Assembly: GCA_028551475.1 (NCBI GenBank)
Contig: CM052354.1
Span: 19,367,258 to 19,431,257, forward strand
Reading direction: 5' to 3'
DNA from: Casuarina equisetifolia
Taxonomy: Eukaryota > Streptophyta > Magnoliopsida > Fagales > Casuarinaceae
DNA length: 64,000 nt
A program made the translations under genes and the position numbers. Within the stretch, counting starts at the first letter, position 1. The number at the start of each line of letters is the position of its first letter. Below the pieces are notes generated by a model. The model was not told where the DNA came from. It worked only from the letters and a program-made list of their open reading frames with translations, and made no database searches. This document shows positions 24,837-37,759 of the stretch, piece after piece.

Positions 24837-27800
24837 ATGGTTCTCAAGAAAGCTGATCATCACTGGGCTTTTCTGGTAAAGTACTGAACGGATTTCGAAT
24901 CTGCTTTCTTGATGTTATTCTCATTAATTGTTCTTATTCTTTGGTGCCTTTCTGAAAGTTGGCTTTATCTTTTCTATCTCTGTAAATGTTGTTTTTGTAT
25001 CTGACATGGTCCTGTCAATTTCATTTCTGGGTATCTTCTGATATTCTGGATTTTTATTTTTCTAGAAAAGCTAAAAGATTTATGGGGTTCTTGAGTTTAG
25101 TACATTGGGTCTAACTTTTGTGTGCGCTCTGGTTTAAAATATAGAAAATGAGTATCTCTGTTAATCAAACATTGATCTTGGCTGTGTTTAATCTGGGTGT
25201 TCATTTGATATATCTTATTTTCTGTGTTTTGATCACCTTGATTCTGTTTTCCTGGCTCTGCGATTGGGGGTTTCATCTGGTCATTGTAGTTCTGATGTTG
25301 TCCTTTTCAGTTCTTTTCTCTATTGATGTATGTCTAGTATTATATTTAGATTCACTTGGCTGCTTTTGGATGCTATGTAGGAAAAGAAATCAATTGAAAA
25401 TTCAAACCTGAATTCTGTCATCATTTGGATGCAAGAATTGTATGAATTGCATAAGATCCAAAATTTGCAACTCAACTTTTCTCATTCTCTTCCGTACGGA
25501 TCTCGGAAGCAATAGAAATGTGAAATTTTAACAAAAAATTCAAGTCTTAAGCCAATAGCAATTTGCTTTTGCTTTTTTATTGCTCTTCTTCGTTCTTAAT
25601 AGAGCCTCATAGACCAAAATGGAGGAATCGTTTATCATTGGGTGGATATGTTTTCTTCATTTTTCCTTTTTTATGGTGACATGTTGCCCTTTTGGTCTTT
25701 TCTGATATCCCAAGTCATTTGTCTCTCTAAACATTCACAATTTTTATTTTTTCTTTGGCTTGGCTGATTATTGTATAGGACGAAATCGAAGCACCTATGT
25801 GGGTGGATCTTACTGTAGAGGCCAAATTTAACAATCAAGACAAGTGAGATTTATATAACTGCTTTAAGCATTCGATGCTTCTTTCCAAAGTTTTATTATC
25901 AATTCTATGTTTCTCATACCAATTGTATTGCTCCCTTTGTTATATTGCAGCAGTGATGACTGGTTTCACATTAGCCATCCGTATGCTTCCTCTCTCCTTT
26001 GCTCGTTTCTGTAATCTTACTTAATTGGCTTTAGAATGTAGTTAAAAGTTTCAATTTTTACTAATTATGGAATTGGTTTGATTTCAGGTTCCACCAGCGT
26101 TCTTCTGACCATCTAAAATCTGCATTTTCTGACGAGGGTATTATATCCTTAGACTTAGACTTACAGGGATCAAATTTGCCGAAACTTCCCCCTTCAGTCT
26201 CGGGATCAAGAGGCAAACACTACAGGAGCAATAAATGGAAAGCAGAAAAGCTTGATTTCGCATTAAATAATAAGCAGCATCCAATCAAGGGTTTAAGCGG
26301 GAAATCTTTTTTTCTTGATCCACAATTTGGTGGGGAAATAAAGCCTAAATCGGGCTTTATGAATTTTAAGGGAACTTCCTGGTCCAAATCAAGTTTCACT
26401 GGTGGAAGCAGTCTAACTGGAAATGCCATACCAATTTGCTCTAAACCTGTATCCACTTACGGGAATCCTGCAAGTAAGTCGAGTTCTATGGAAAACAAGA
26501 CTTGTGAAAGAAGCGTAACAAGCACCGTTACATCTCAGAGCAGTCAGCAACAAGAGCTGGGTTACCGGGAGGTATCCACTTTACAATTTGGTCCAAGTGG
26601 GCTTTTGCCAAAACAGAGGAGTGGTCTCAGGAAAAGCTATACTACTAAAGAAGCACCAAAGGTGGAGATGAATAATGACAAAAGGCCATCAAGGGGCCGC
26701 AAATCATCATCTAGCAAGTCCTGTGTGAGTTCATCATCTGGCAATTCCAGTGTGGGTTCATCATCTGGCAATTCCAGTGTGGGTTTCTCATCTGGTAATT
26801 CCAGTGTGGGTTCATCATCTGGCAATTCCAGTGTGGGTTTCTCATCTGGCAATTCCAGTGTGGGTTTCTCATCTGGCAATTCTAGTGTGGGTTCATCATC
26901 AAACCCTTGTAATGTTAGGAGCTCAACATCTAGGTCACTGTGTCAGAAAGAAACAACTCGAGAAGGTGGAGATGTAGTGAGGATCACTCATGCAGCAAGG
27001 AATAAGATCGATGTATCCAGGGCAGCGACCAATAAGATTGAAGACGTGAGCTCCCGTTCTAGAATGAGAACAAAGACTAACGTTCTAAAGTCAGTCCACA
27101 AGGAAGCTGCAAAACCAAAGGTGCGAAGGTGTACAAATTTGAGACACCGTTGTCATAATGTTTTTTTTTTAAACCTATAAATATTGATTTACACCTTTCT
27201 GCTGAAGCGTGCGCAATCCAATTTTATTACATATAACAATATACAAATAACAGGTTTTATTGAGGACTGTCCTTTCAGTACAAGATATTCATTCAGAATT
27301 CTCTTGAAAATTATTCATTATGTTCAAGAAGTTCCGAACGAGAGTTTTGATTTTAAAATTCTAAATTTTTCATTAAGAATGATATGAACTGGAATTGTGC
27401 ACTGATTCTCCCTGGTTGGGCTTCAGAATCTGCGAGCAAAAGCATTGGTGCCAGTTAAAGTTAACGAGCAAGATTCGTCTACTGCTGTATTGAAATCCAA
27501 GGAGAAGCTGAGAGCAGGAGGCAGGTCGAGAAGATTGGTAGGCACTGGAAAAGAGAATGCTAGAGGGGCCGTGGCTAGGGATCAGAAATGCCGTGCCAAG
27601 GGCATTCCTGCTATACCCGTGGCTAGGGATCAGAAAGAGACTAAACAGAGTGTTCGACGCAAGTGTGGAGCAGGCTTGGCTGATTCACAGGTAGATGTCC
27701 TGATTTCAGTTATGTGGCCTCAGTACTTAATTTCATCTTTTCAAAGTATCTAATCTTTTGATCTTCTTGTCCCTATTGGTAATGTTGGTTGCTGAATGAA

Positions 27801-28497
27801 CTGCTTTCAGTCTAGTGGGATAACTGCATTAAAACGAAGGTTGCACAAGTACCTGATATGATAGATCAAGAAGTGCCAACTACATATCTAGATAATAAGA
27901 ATTATGGTACTAGGAGGTTTTGATAATAGACATCTACTGGAGATTAATCATTCTTGCATGCGCTGTTGTTACACTAATCTTGGAAAAAGGTTGGAGGTTT
28001 TGTGGTGACTTTGAGTGGTGAGAATGAGTTGTACCTTCCCATACAACTAGACAACCAAATTTTGAATTGGCTGATTGGAAGTGTCAACTATCTTTATTGT
28101 CTCAATTTGTTATGATTAACAAGGGACTCAAAATGTCAATTCGAAGTACCATCCCATGTCAAATCGGCAATATTCTTCGCCATGGAGCATTCTAATTGTT
28201 CATCTGGACTGTTTCTGTATAACCATCACCAGGAATATGATGGCATCACCGAGGCTATGTATCTTCACGTAAGAAATTCTGCTTGTTTTACTGCAAGCAA
28301 TCTGATTATATGGACGTAGTGATCTCGTGGGTAAAAGACTTATTTATTCTGAATGTTATATCCCCAGATCTAATTAACTTGTTTGGAGTTTATAACCTCA
28401 TTTTCACTCGAAATTGATACTGATATTATTTGAGCAGGGAAAAGTCAGTGATCGACACAAAGAAAATAGATCTGCGAAGGTGAGGCAAAACCTGTGA
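24837..28497 (+). CDS. Unrecognised plant Ser-rich protein with 9-aa repeats and KEN boxes
   Basis: I do not recognise a named family. Exons that join in phase: 24837-24875, 25779-25843, 25951-25980, 26088-27120 and 27427-27690, giving 477 residues. A last exon at 28438-28497 (donor phase 0) would add 19 residues and a stop. The N-terminus MVLKKADHHWAFL followed by DEIEAPMWVDLTVEAK is acidic/aromatic and looks like a conserved short motif. The remainder is basic and Ser/Lys-rich without helical domains. Six perfect or near-perfect 9-residue units (consensus S/F-SSGNSSVG, about residues 260-313) are encoded by a 27-bp minisatellite. Exon 5 carries GKENARG, a KEN-box degron (residues 431-433), and VARDQK twice. 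The proposed last exon carries another KEN (RHKENRS). KEN boxes suggest destruction by the APC/C and hence a cell-cycle role, which is inference. The C-terminus is uncertain: an alternative exon at 27811-27839 or 27848 is possible. Confidence 0.7.
26731..26892 (+). repeat. 27-bp coding minisatellite, six units
   Basis: Six tandem 27-bp units start at 26731, 26758, 26785, 26812, 26839 and 26866, with a degenerate seventh to about 26905. Each encodes nine residues and keeps the frame. Units alternate at one codon between TCA (Ser) and TTC (Phe), in the order Ser, Ser, Phe, Ser, Phe, Phe when the first residue of each unit is read, with almost no other differences. This indicates recent slippage or unequal crossing over. 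Confidence 0.95.
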
Positions 28498-29476
28498 AGG
28501 TGAGGCACGGCAGCCAGCGAAACACACGGGAGTTGTATATAGTAAAAGTCTAACATCTTCCTTACTCCTCAGGGAACATGGAGTGCAGCAGCCAAGTTCT
28601 GCTCCTTTTTCGATTTGGGTGTGAAATTTTGGTGTTTTCCTGCTTTGAACATCACTGAGGCGTCTCTGACCCGGAGAATTCCCAGTGTTCTGTCAATGAT
28701 TCTCTTTCGTTTGCCATACTTTGCCTTTGCGTGCGCCTTAAGTTCGTCCAATTCCATTCCCGCTGAGTTGAATAAATTCAAACCCGAAAGAGTTGATAAT
28801 GGTTTACATTCAATATAAACTAAACTAGGATCAATGTCACATGACGCTAGAATCTTAAGAGACATGGGCACTATCTAGCGCTGAACTTGCATACAAATGC
28901 ATCTAAATCCATTCCAATGGATACCCATTTATGTACAGTGGCGCAAGAGAAAGTAGAAGTATGGCTTCCGTAATATGATCTTTCCTCGCAGAAGTTTCAG
29001 TCATTAAGGCAGAGCCTGTAACATATGCCAACTTCAACTTGCATAAATTCACGCCTTAGTCCCGATAAAATTTTTGTCATAAGCCACTTACTCTATAATA
29101 ATATATTTTATCCATACTATAATTTTGACCACTGCGAGAAAAGTTGAATCCTGGGAAATCGTATACAAACTTGTGCTATGTGACACAAAGATGTGGAGAT
29201 GTGTCAGTTACTTATAACATCCACTCGCATCATGTACTAGACAAAATTTAGAGAGAGACGAAACAAATGTTAGTGCCCCTTCCAAGTGTGACCAAAATAA
29301 CACTGCATCCACACTGCGAGGACAGACGATGCTTCTTCAACAGAAGCTGTCGAGCTTAATCAATTCTTCAGACGACATTAAGCAGCAAACTACTATTTAC
29401 GCATACCAGTACATGGCCAATGCTGAACATCTTGTTAACCAGGATCTGATGAAGTTACGATGGACCTTGCTGATCA
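28498..29476. other. Region between the unknown gene and MRE11
   Basis: The sequence just after 28478 repeats a short GAAGGTGAGGCA-like block. An acceptor-like CTCAG at 28568-28572 precedes a frame open to 28818 on the plus strand, and the opposite strand is also open (28569-28871, charged product). Either could be a terminal exon, a gene fragment or chance. The right part should contain the MRE11 3' untranslated region, because that gene ends at 29477 on the minus strand. Confidence 0.35.
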
Positions 29477-32400
29477 TCACCTTCTTAAAGCACCATAATT
29501 TCTTGTTACCTATAACCAAAAAGAAGAGCAGTTAGTCCAATTACATAATCTCAAAGAAAGAATTTTGAAAGGATCCTATGATGTAGACAGTGGTAAAATA
29601 GCTTATAGACTGAAAGAAGCTTCTGAGATGGTCTGATGTGGCAACAGATGAGAGGTGGACAATGCTCTATTACCTCAAAAGAATGGTGGTTTCATAGAGT
29701 ATTTTACCCCGAGTTTAATTAAGAACAATTGTAGCAAGGCTACTAGATACAATAGCATGCCTATGAACAGAATATAGTACTTGATGGTTTTATTAATGGG
29801 ATCAAAATTTGAGTAGTGATACACTTCCATCAGCAAAAGTCAGGATGGAGAAAAAGGTGGATCCTTAGTAATCTAAGCAAAGCTACCTAATAAATAGAAA
29901 ACAAGAGATACGGTTCGAGATATATTCAGTTAAGAACTTTGCAAATAGAACTGACCAAGAAAACAAAAAAAAAAACCAACCCGAGGTTGAGTCTTATTTA
30001 ATCTCTTTGCCACATCATCATCATTGTCATCATCATCATCTTTGCTCATGAGCATCCTATGAATAGTAGAGTTATCTGATTTTCTTCCACGCTTAGAGGG
30101 TTGCGTGGAACCTCTACCTCTTCCCCGGGGGGCAGCCCTTTTGCGTCCTTTGCCTCGTGGACTAGTGTCATTTTCCTTAATAAAAACAAAGGACAAAGAA
30201 AAATTAACACATAAGAAAGTCCGATCTCCAATATGTACGCACTATGTCTACAGGTCTAACTCAAGGTAAACAAAAACTGCGTTCTGCAAGTGTACTGTTC
30301 ATTAACCAGATTATTTTAATGGATGACCATCAGGTAAAAAGTCAGAATATAGACAAGAAAAGAAATTATAAAGTTTCTCATCCCTCAAAGACAAAGGTAG
30401 TATTGACCTAATGTACTAAGTCAACGGATAAAAAGAGTCCATACCGAACTGTCATCAACCTCATCAATTCCATGTGTCCCGGCCTCTGCACTGGAAGCAG
30501 AATCCACATTATCCTCATTGTCAGCAACACTTTGAATAGCAGCTGATGCAGATCTGCAATAATAATATTACTTAAGATGCTTCACTAGCTACATGCATGT
30601 GTAAACTTTTCAATGCAGTTCATCTCAGAAGGTGCAGCAGACTTCTGCTTGCATGCATTTTCATTCTTCTTTCCATAAACTCCCGACATTCCTTTTCAGT
30701 ACGAGTGGTTAGGTACATGAACTTGATACTAGGTTATCAAGAGTTTCTGGGTATTTGCCATGATCCTTTTTCTTTTAAATTTTACTATAGTTGTTTCTCA
30801 TTGTCCAGGCTTATGATTCATGTCGTACTCACCGACCGCAAGATATACAATGTGAAAACAACGCGGGGAAAAGCAAGCTGGATAAAAATCCAGATAAAAT
30901 GACTGTCATCTCTTGCTTCCCAATTCTCAATTTGTCGGAAAATTAACTCCATGACTTAGCACACACCCACTAACAAAGAGAGCAGGATGGCTAGTATTAA
31001 AGGGAGAAAGTAATGATTGGCATGTCAAGAAAGCAGGAAATCCCAATTCCACTATTTTTAATCCTAGACCAATTTTTCCGATTTTCTACTACTAACAGGC
31101 ATTTCCCCAGGTTTCTATTTCTTTATCAACAAAATACCAGATAACAGTTTCTTCAGTGCCAAAACTTGAATTACCTAATGAAAGCTAGGCACTTTATGCA
31201 TCTGAAAAAGTTCACGAGAAAATAGTCTACAGCAACAACACATACCATTGATGCCTAAAACTTTTTATCTGCTACGCTGACTTATCCTAAAGCATGCTGT
31301 GTAAAGAAAATGTTGCAGTTTAATGCAAGGTGTTCAGAATTTTGAGTTACTTCAATGGTATGAAAAGACAAGCTCAGTAATTTTATGGATCAGTAATAAT
31401 AATCTAAAAGGTTATGTACTATAGAAACCTTTCGGAATGACGGAACCCTAAAGCTGCATCAAGCGTTGCCTGCTTCAAGTTACTGGTGCCTCTGCCCCTA
31501 CCCCTTCCTCTAGTAGAAGTTTTACTTTTACCATGTTCAGCTCCACGAGACGACCTAGATGACCCTCGCCTGCCTCTAGCACTTGACTTTGGGCCTGATA
31601 TCTCTCTTGTGTCTTCATCATCGCTAAAAGAAACTGCAGTTCCAGTTCCAGCAGCACTTCTACTTGTATCCTACATCAAATTGAAGACACAAGCTCAGAA
31701 TGCAGGTAATAGATGCAAATGGGGACCAGTAATGCGATGTCAAGTGGACTATAACATTTGTCACCTGTAAAGACTGAGAAGTGGATATGAATTGTGCAGT
31801 ATCCTTAGAGTGTGCAGACCTTTCTTTGACACGTTCCTGCAGAAAAGGACAAAATATAAACAGTTATTGGCAATAAGAAATTTTGCACATATGGTCAAAG
31901 TATCAGGAAAGTAGCCATCCTTAAATGCCCTTCAGATGCCCAGTAAAATAGAACACACATACATATTAACGAATGTTTATCCAAATCCGCATAAACAAAA
32001 AATCACTGCATCAAAGTTGACAAGTGGCAAATAGGCCCCAAGGGGCATGAAGGTGGCTGCTAAGCCTTTTGAGATTTCCATTAGGCCCCAAAGAGAGGAC
32101 TTCTCTCCTCGAAAAGATAACATGGATTGCTTAAGTGATATTTTTGCTGGAATGCATATAACTTGACTATTAATAAAATAATAAAGACAAACATAATGAA
32201 GTAAACTTCTTGCCTCCATGCACTCTCCAACTTTAAGAATTAAGTCTTCCTCTTCAAATTTCAATTTGTCTGCATCCTTGACAATTTTGTTCTGTGAAAG
32301 TAGGGGGGAAGAAAAAAGAAAGAAAACAGTCATAGTGAAAACAAAAACAAAAAAGGAAGCAAAAAAAAAAAAAAAAAATCTATACTATGTAATAATAGAA

Positions 32401-35400
32401 GACCTAGATAAAATATTCTTAAGACAATATATTTCATAGCAATGCAAGATTTCTACTTATAATAACACAACACCTAAGTTCAACCCATCACTATTTCATG
32501 CGCACTAAAATGTTTGGATGATAAGAGTGTACTTACTCGTGTTTCTTCAAGATTGTATCGTAGACAAGCATAGAAAGCCATTTTGTCATCCTTGTTAACA
32601 AAATTGTGTAATGCAACATCCAAATCATTGACCGGAAGGATTTCCATTTTCTGCACAATGGCACATTATAACAAGAGGTTTAGATTTGTAACTAGGTAAA
32701 ACCCCATCATGCAATGCATGATATTGGATCTATATGAAATTGTTTTCAAAGATCCTTTTCAGCTCTTAAAAATAAGAAACCTTTTCATAGAACTATTACC
32801 CCAATAATTTTCAGAAGTGACCATCACAAAATACAATTTTTATAAATATTTCAAAACAGTTTCCAAAACACAAAAAAAGTTGTTGATTATTTTAATAAAA
32901 ACATGCTTGGTAATTGCTCTAAAACTACTATTGATAAAAACAGTTTGTTAATTACTCTAAAACTATAACCCCAATAATTTTCAGAAGTGACCATTATAAA
33001 ATACAATTTTTTTAATTTGAAAACAGTTTCCAAAACACAACAAAAGTTGTTGATTATTTTGATAAAAACATGCTTGGTAATTGCTCTAAAACTAATACTG
33101 AAAATAAACAAAAAAGAAACACTATCAAATGTGTCTAGAAGCTGCCATTTGACAGCTGCTCCTGTTCTAGTTGTCAGCTTGTGCCAGCCAAAACAATTTG
33201 GTGGTCATAGCATAACTGAAGGATCTGTTCCGTAGTAATTGCATGGAGCCACACCTGCAGTGACTGCTGGATTTGTTTAATGGCCATTGCATGGCCACTA
33301 GACATGTTCTGGCAGCCACCAACCAGCCGCCAGATCTGAGTGGTAGCACCATGTGGTCATCATGCTGGTTGATGCAACCACTACTTACTGACTGCCACCC
33401 CTATTCTGACACTTGTCACACTGGTTTTAGCAATCACCACGTGAGTAGTTTGATATGTTCTAACAGCCATTTCAGTTCTAGCAGCCACCACCACCTAAGG
33501 CGGCTAGTCTCCTTCATTTTTTTAATTTTTTTTTCCTTTCATACTTTGAAAAATGTTGTGAGAAGTTCTTTTTATAATTATCAAATAAATAATTTTCTAA
33601 ACATAATCCGTATACATAATACTATTTTAGATGTTACACCTACATTTTGAAGAAAGGTCTAAAAGTACTTTGTAACTTAAAACTAAAAACCACTTGTCAA
33701 AATATTTCTCAAACTTTAGGTTAGATTCCTAAAATCGTGGAATAGACTGGGAACCCATTTGTATGCTTCAGTAAAATTCAACTTAGATTTTAGACACCAA
33801 TTTTACTATTCTATACACACACCAAATCCATATGAAAATGAAAATTAAATTTTACAGTACCAGATTACTTTCTGCAACTAAAGCCTCTATATTCTGCTGA
33901 TTTAGTTCTTCTGGGCGAAGCCGTTCTGTATCATCAATTTTAGCTGCACTCCAAAAAGTATAAAATTATACCATCTTCAGGAAAATGTTAGACGTAGAGA
34001 AATATGTAAATTAAAAAAAAAAAAAACACAAAGCAAACACAAAATATTAGATACTGAGGAAATTTTAATATTTTAAAGCTCCTAAAGATTCAATATGAGA
34101 TAAGAACAGAAGAATCAGAACCCAACTCAGCACGTAATTCAGAAAATTAAAGATCAGCTTCATTGCCTGATGCAGCTGAGTGCTTAATGCCGTAGTTTCT
34201 TCTATCTTAACCTTATATCAACGGAAAGGATGCCAGACTAAGCTGCAGCAACTACTGACGCAACCCCCATACAAGTTGAACAATTTGCGGTGCAAATCCG
34301 TAGGGAGTAGAAGTTATGACAAGAAGGGATTTCTTACAAAGCAAGATAAAAAATCAACTTTGTTCAGGCGCCAAAATTTGAATGAATCTAACGGAGACAT
34401 TAGCATTTTTGCATATACAAATAGCTATAACACTTTGGTAAGGACAGATGAAGGTAACATCTCCCATGTGATCATCCATATTTGCCATTTTCCAGTGTGC
34501 ATCTTGTTTGTTAATATCCCCCTTTACTCATTATGCTAAAATTCCAACATGAACTGAGAGAGAATGATGCAGAACAGGAGCATAATTGGGTTTGGGTCAA
34601 ATCTAAAGCAAGATCTTTGGGAAGTCGGTAGCAAGTTAGGATTCTTAGTAGAATGTTGGTTGAGATATAATGTAAAGGTAATTAGGGCTGATTAAATATG
34701 AAAAATGCTGGGATCTTGGTGGCTTTGTGCCACTGGAATTAGGAAGCAAGGTTTCTCAATTTTCTGGCAGGCAGATTCTTGCAATGAATAAGACGCAGGC
34801 ACTTGCATGCAGATTTCCTAAGCAATCAAAGACACAAATTTTGAGAAGCTTCTAGATTTTTAATTGAATGATACTTTGAATACAAAAAGGCCTCTCATAT
34901 AGGCTATTGGCCTATCATATTCCTCAAAAGATTAAGAATACCAAAACAAAACAAAAGTAAACAAAAGAATCATAAACCAAAGGAAGCTATTATAAAATAT
35001 TGAAGATGACAAGTGTAAAAAATAGTGTAACACTCCACCCATATGATTCCCCATACTTTACCCCATAGGACCTGGGCCTGCACCTTTCATTTTCCCCATA
35101 ACTGAGCCACCCAGTAACAACTATTGATCCCTTTGCCCCTGGACTTTTTCTTCCTTCTACACCTATATAATTACCGTTGGCTGACTCCTCTCCTCACACT
35201 TGGCCGACACACACACCCTGACCCTCTTTACTGCAAATCACTACTTCAAAGAACAACATGCTGCCCTGGGTTTCGACTCCACTACTCTTGACTGCACCCT
35301 AAGAAAGCCTGCAAAACATCCTCTCTTCTCCACTGAATTGTGTGACATTTGGTGTAAACATCACCAACCTGACCAGGTGACTCGATCTTGTTCATCATGA

Positions 35401-37728
35401 AGACAAGCGGAACCCAGTTTGAAGGGAATTCTATCAGAAACCACCAGTTTGATCCAAAATCAAACTGACTAAGCTTTAGGACATATTCAATTTGATGAAA
35501 ATACACATAAATTTAGGTTTTAATATTTTTTGGTAATTGAATTGAAAATAATTGGCAACTAGACATTAGGACAGGGCGTAGACTAGGGGATTTCACAAGG
35601 CTAGCTGTCTTTCTCCATATTTATAGCTCAAAACAATAAGGGGAAAAGATCACAGTAACTTGATGAATGAAAGTTCTAAGCATTTCAAATCTCTTTGTGC
35701 AATCAAAACCCTAAACCCCAAAGCCTTTTTCTGTAGCCCTTTTGCCATCAATTTCATCATAGAAATATGCAATCAAACCCCTAAACCCTAAACCCTTTTT
35801 CTGTAGCCCCTTTGCCGTCAATTTCATTGTAGAAACAAAGCTTAAGATACCCAGTTTCCTCTGATGCTATGATGTCCTGCTAGTGAATTCTTTCCAGGAA
35901 CAACTCCTTTTGGTTATTTATACACTGCCTTTTCAACCAAACTCAATGCTATAAATCCTACTGTTAATAATCTGAAGCCACAAACTGAAAAACCAAAACC
36001 ACCATAGATATCTGCTGGAAGATTTCTAAGTCTGCCCTACATTCGGACATTTTGTGTCTATTTCTTTGAATCTTGAAGTGATACTTGAAATACCATGTTG
36101 ACTCATAATTGAAAATGAATGGACCTGGTTTGCCTACACAATGACATAGTTCCTAATATTTCTTAGATATATGACATAACAACAGGTTATATGAAGATCT
36201 TGGACCACAAAAAGTTCATTGTGGTGCAGTACCAAGAAATACAATTCAAATAAAAATTACGACTTCCAAAACAGGATCAATTAAACTTTAGGGTTGCAAT
36301 AGGTAAAAGTGACTAATACCACAGATGATTTGAATTACCTGCACTCTGACCTTTTCTTGAAGCCTTTGAGAAGATAAGAATGTCTTGTGGATTTGCAACC
36401 TAACAAAACTTGAGAACAATTAGTATAGTAGTCTCTCAAATGGGTTGCTCAAGAAAACCAGCATTAGCATACTGATACAGCATGATGGGGCCACTGAAGG
36501 TACCTTCCCTACATATTTCTGCCCAAATCTTTGAGGATTTATTGTCATAAATCCTGAGTAATCCACCTGCAAAATCAACCACAATAACAATATACCACAA
36601 CTGAAAACTTATTTCGCCATAAAACCAGAAAGGGGCTGCAATGGAATACAGATCATGAACTGAAGCAAGATATGTAAAGCCACAAAAAAGCTTATAAAGT
36701 GTAAACAAATCACAAAAATTCAAGCATGGATGAATTTTTCTCAAGATTGATATATTGCTAGCCATCCCGAATGGCCCAAAAGTTGGAGGAACTGCACATG
36801 GATCTAATGAGGAATTTCAGATATGTAAGTACCCCTACAAAAATGGTTGAAAAAGGAAATTTACGCATCTTTTATCAATGACGGTGGCCAGGTGTCTGAG
36901 ATGTTAGTTCACAACCACCAAAGATAACACACTGGTAAAAGCACAATTTTAGATGAAGATGGGAGGAAAGAAACAAAAAACTAAAAGTAAAGGCAACGAC
37001 AGATGACATGAATTATAAAGCACTCAATAAAAAATATTTATCTGAACAAAATAACAAACAGCGAAGGATAGATTCATGAACTTATGGCATAAAGTTGGTG
37101 TCAAGACTTCTATTAATACTAAATATACAAAAAATCAGAAAATGATATGTGCAGGCTGAGCTGGTCTAAAGCTGAAAAGTGGGATGTGCCAAAAATTGTA
37201 ACAGAAAAATTGATGCTAAGATAAAGATCACCTCATGGTAGCAACAATAAAAAGAAAATGCAGAAAATACCTTTATTCGGATCAATGGCAGTTTCAGCTC
37301 TGATCTGTTAACAGCATTTTTACTAGATTTCTCAATAAGATTCCTGACCTACAAAAAATCAAAATCAAAAGGACAAATTGCAAATAAATAAAAAGTACAC
37401 TGCCAGAAAAACAAAAGACACAACACTTCCATAATAACTCAAAGGCAAAAAGGAAGCTGAAAAGGCACAAATTATTTGAAAAAATCAAGAACCAATACAT
37501 ACTACTCCATCCAAGTGTTCAAGAATTGAGTTTTGATCATTGGGATCAATGTCAGGTTCATCCTTTAATACAATCTGCACCATAAAGATTTAAGTAATCT
37601 CTCTGAATTTTGTTTTTTGAATATATAAAAGAAAAAAAAAGGGGCAACAGCAGCCTACCTCTGTGTATTCAAAAGGCCTCACCGATGTCAAAGGTATCTT
37701 AGTTGGACGATACTGATTCCCCTATATC

Positions 37729-37759
<31 letters not shown>

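Noticed and set aside
26220-26977. Repetitive open frames in other phases over the minisatellite (PDEKPTLEL and HHLAIPVW types)
   Set aside because: A 27-bp repeat keeps every frame open; only the SSGNSSVG phase joins the flanking exons.
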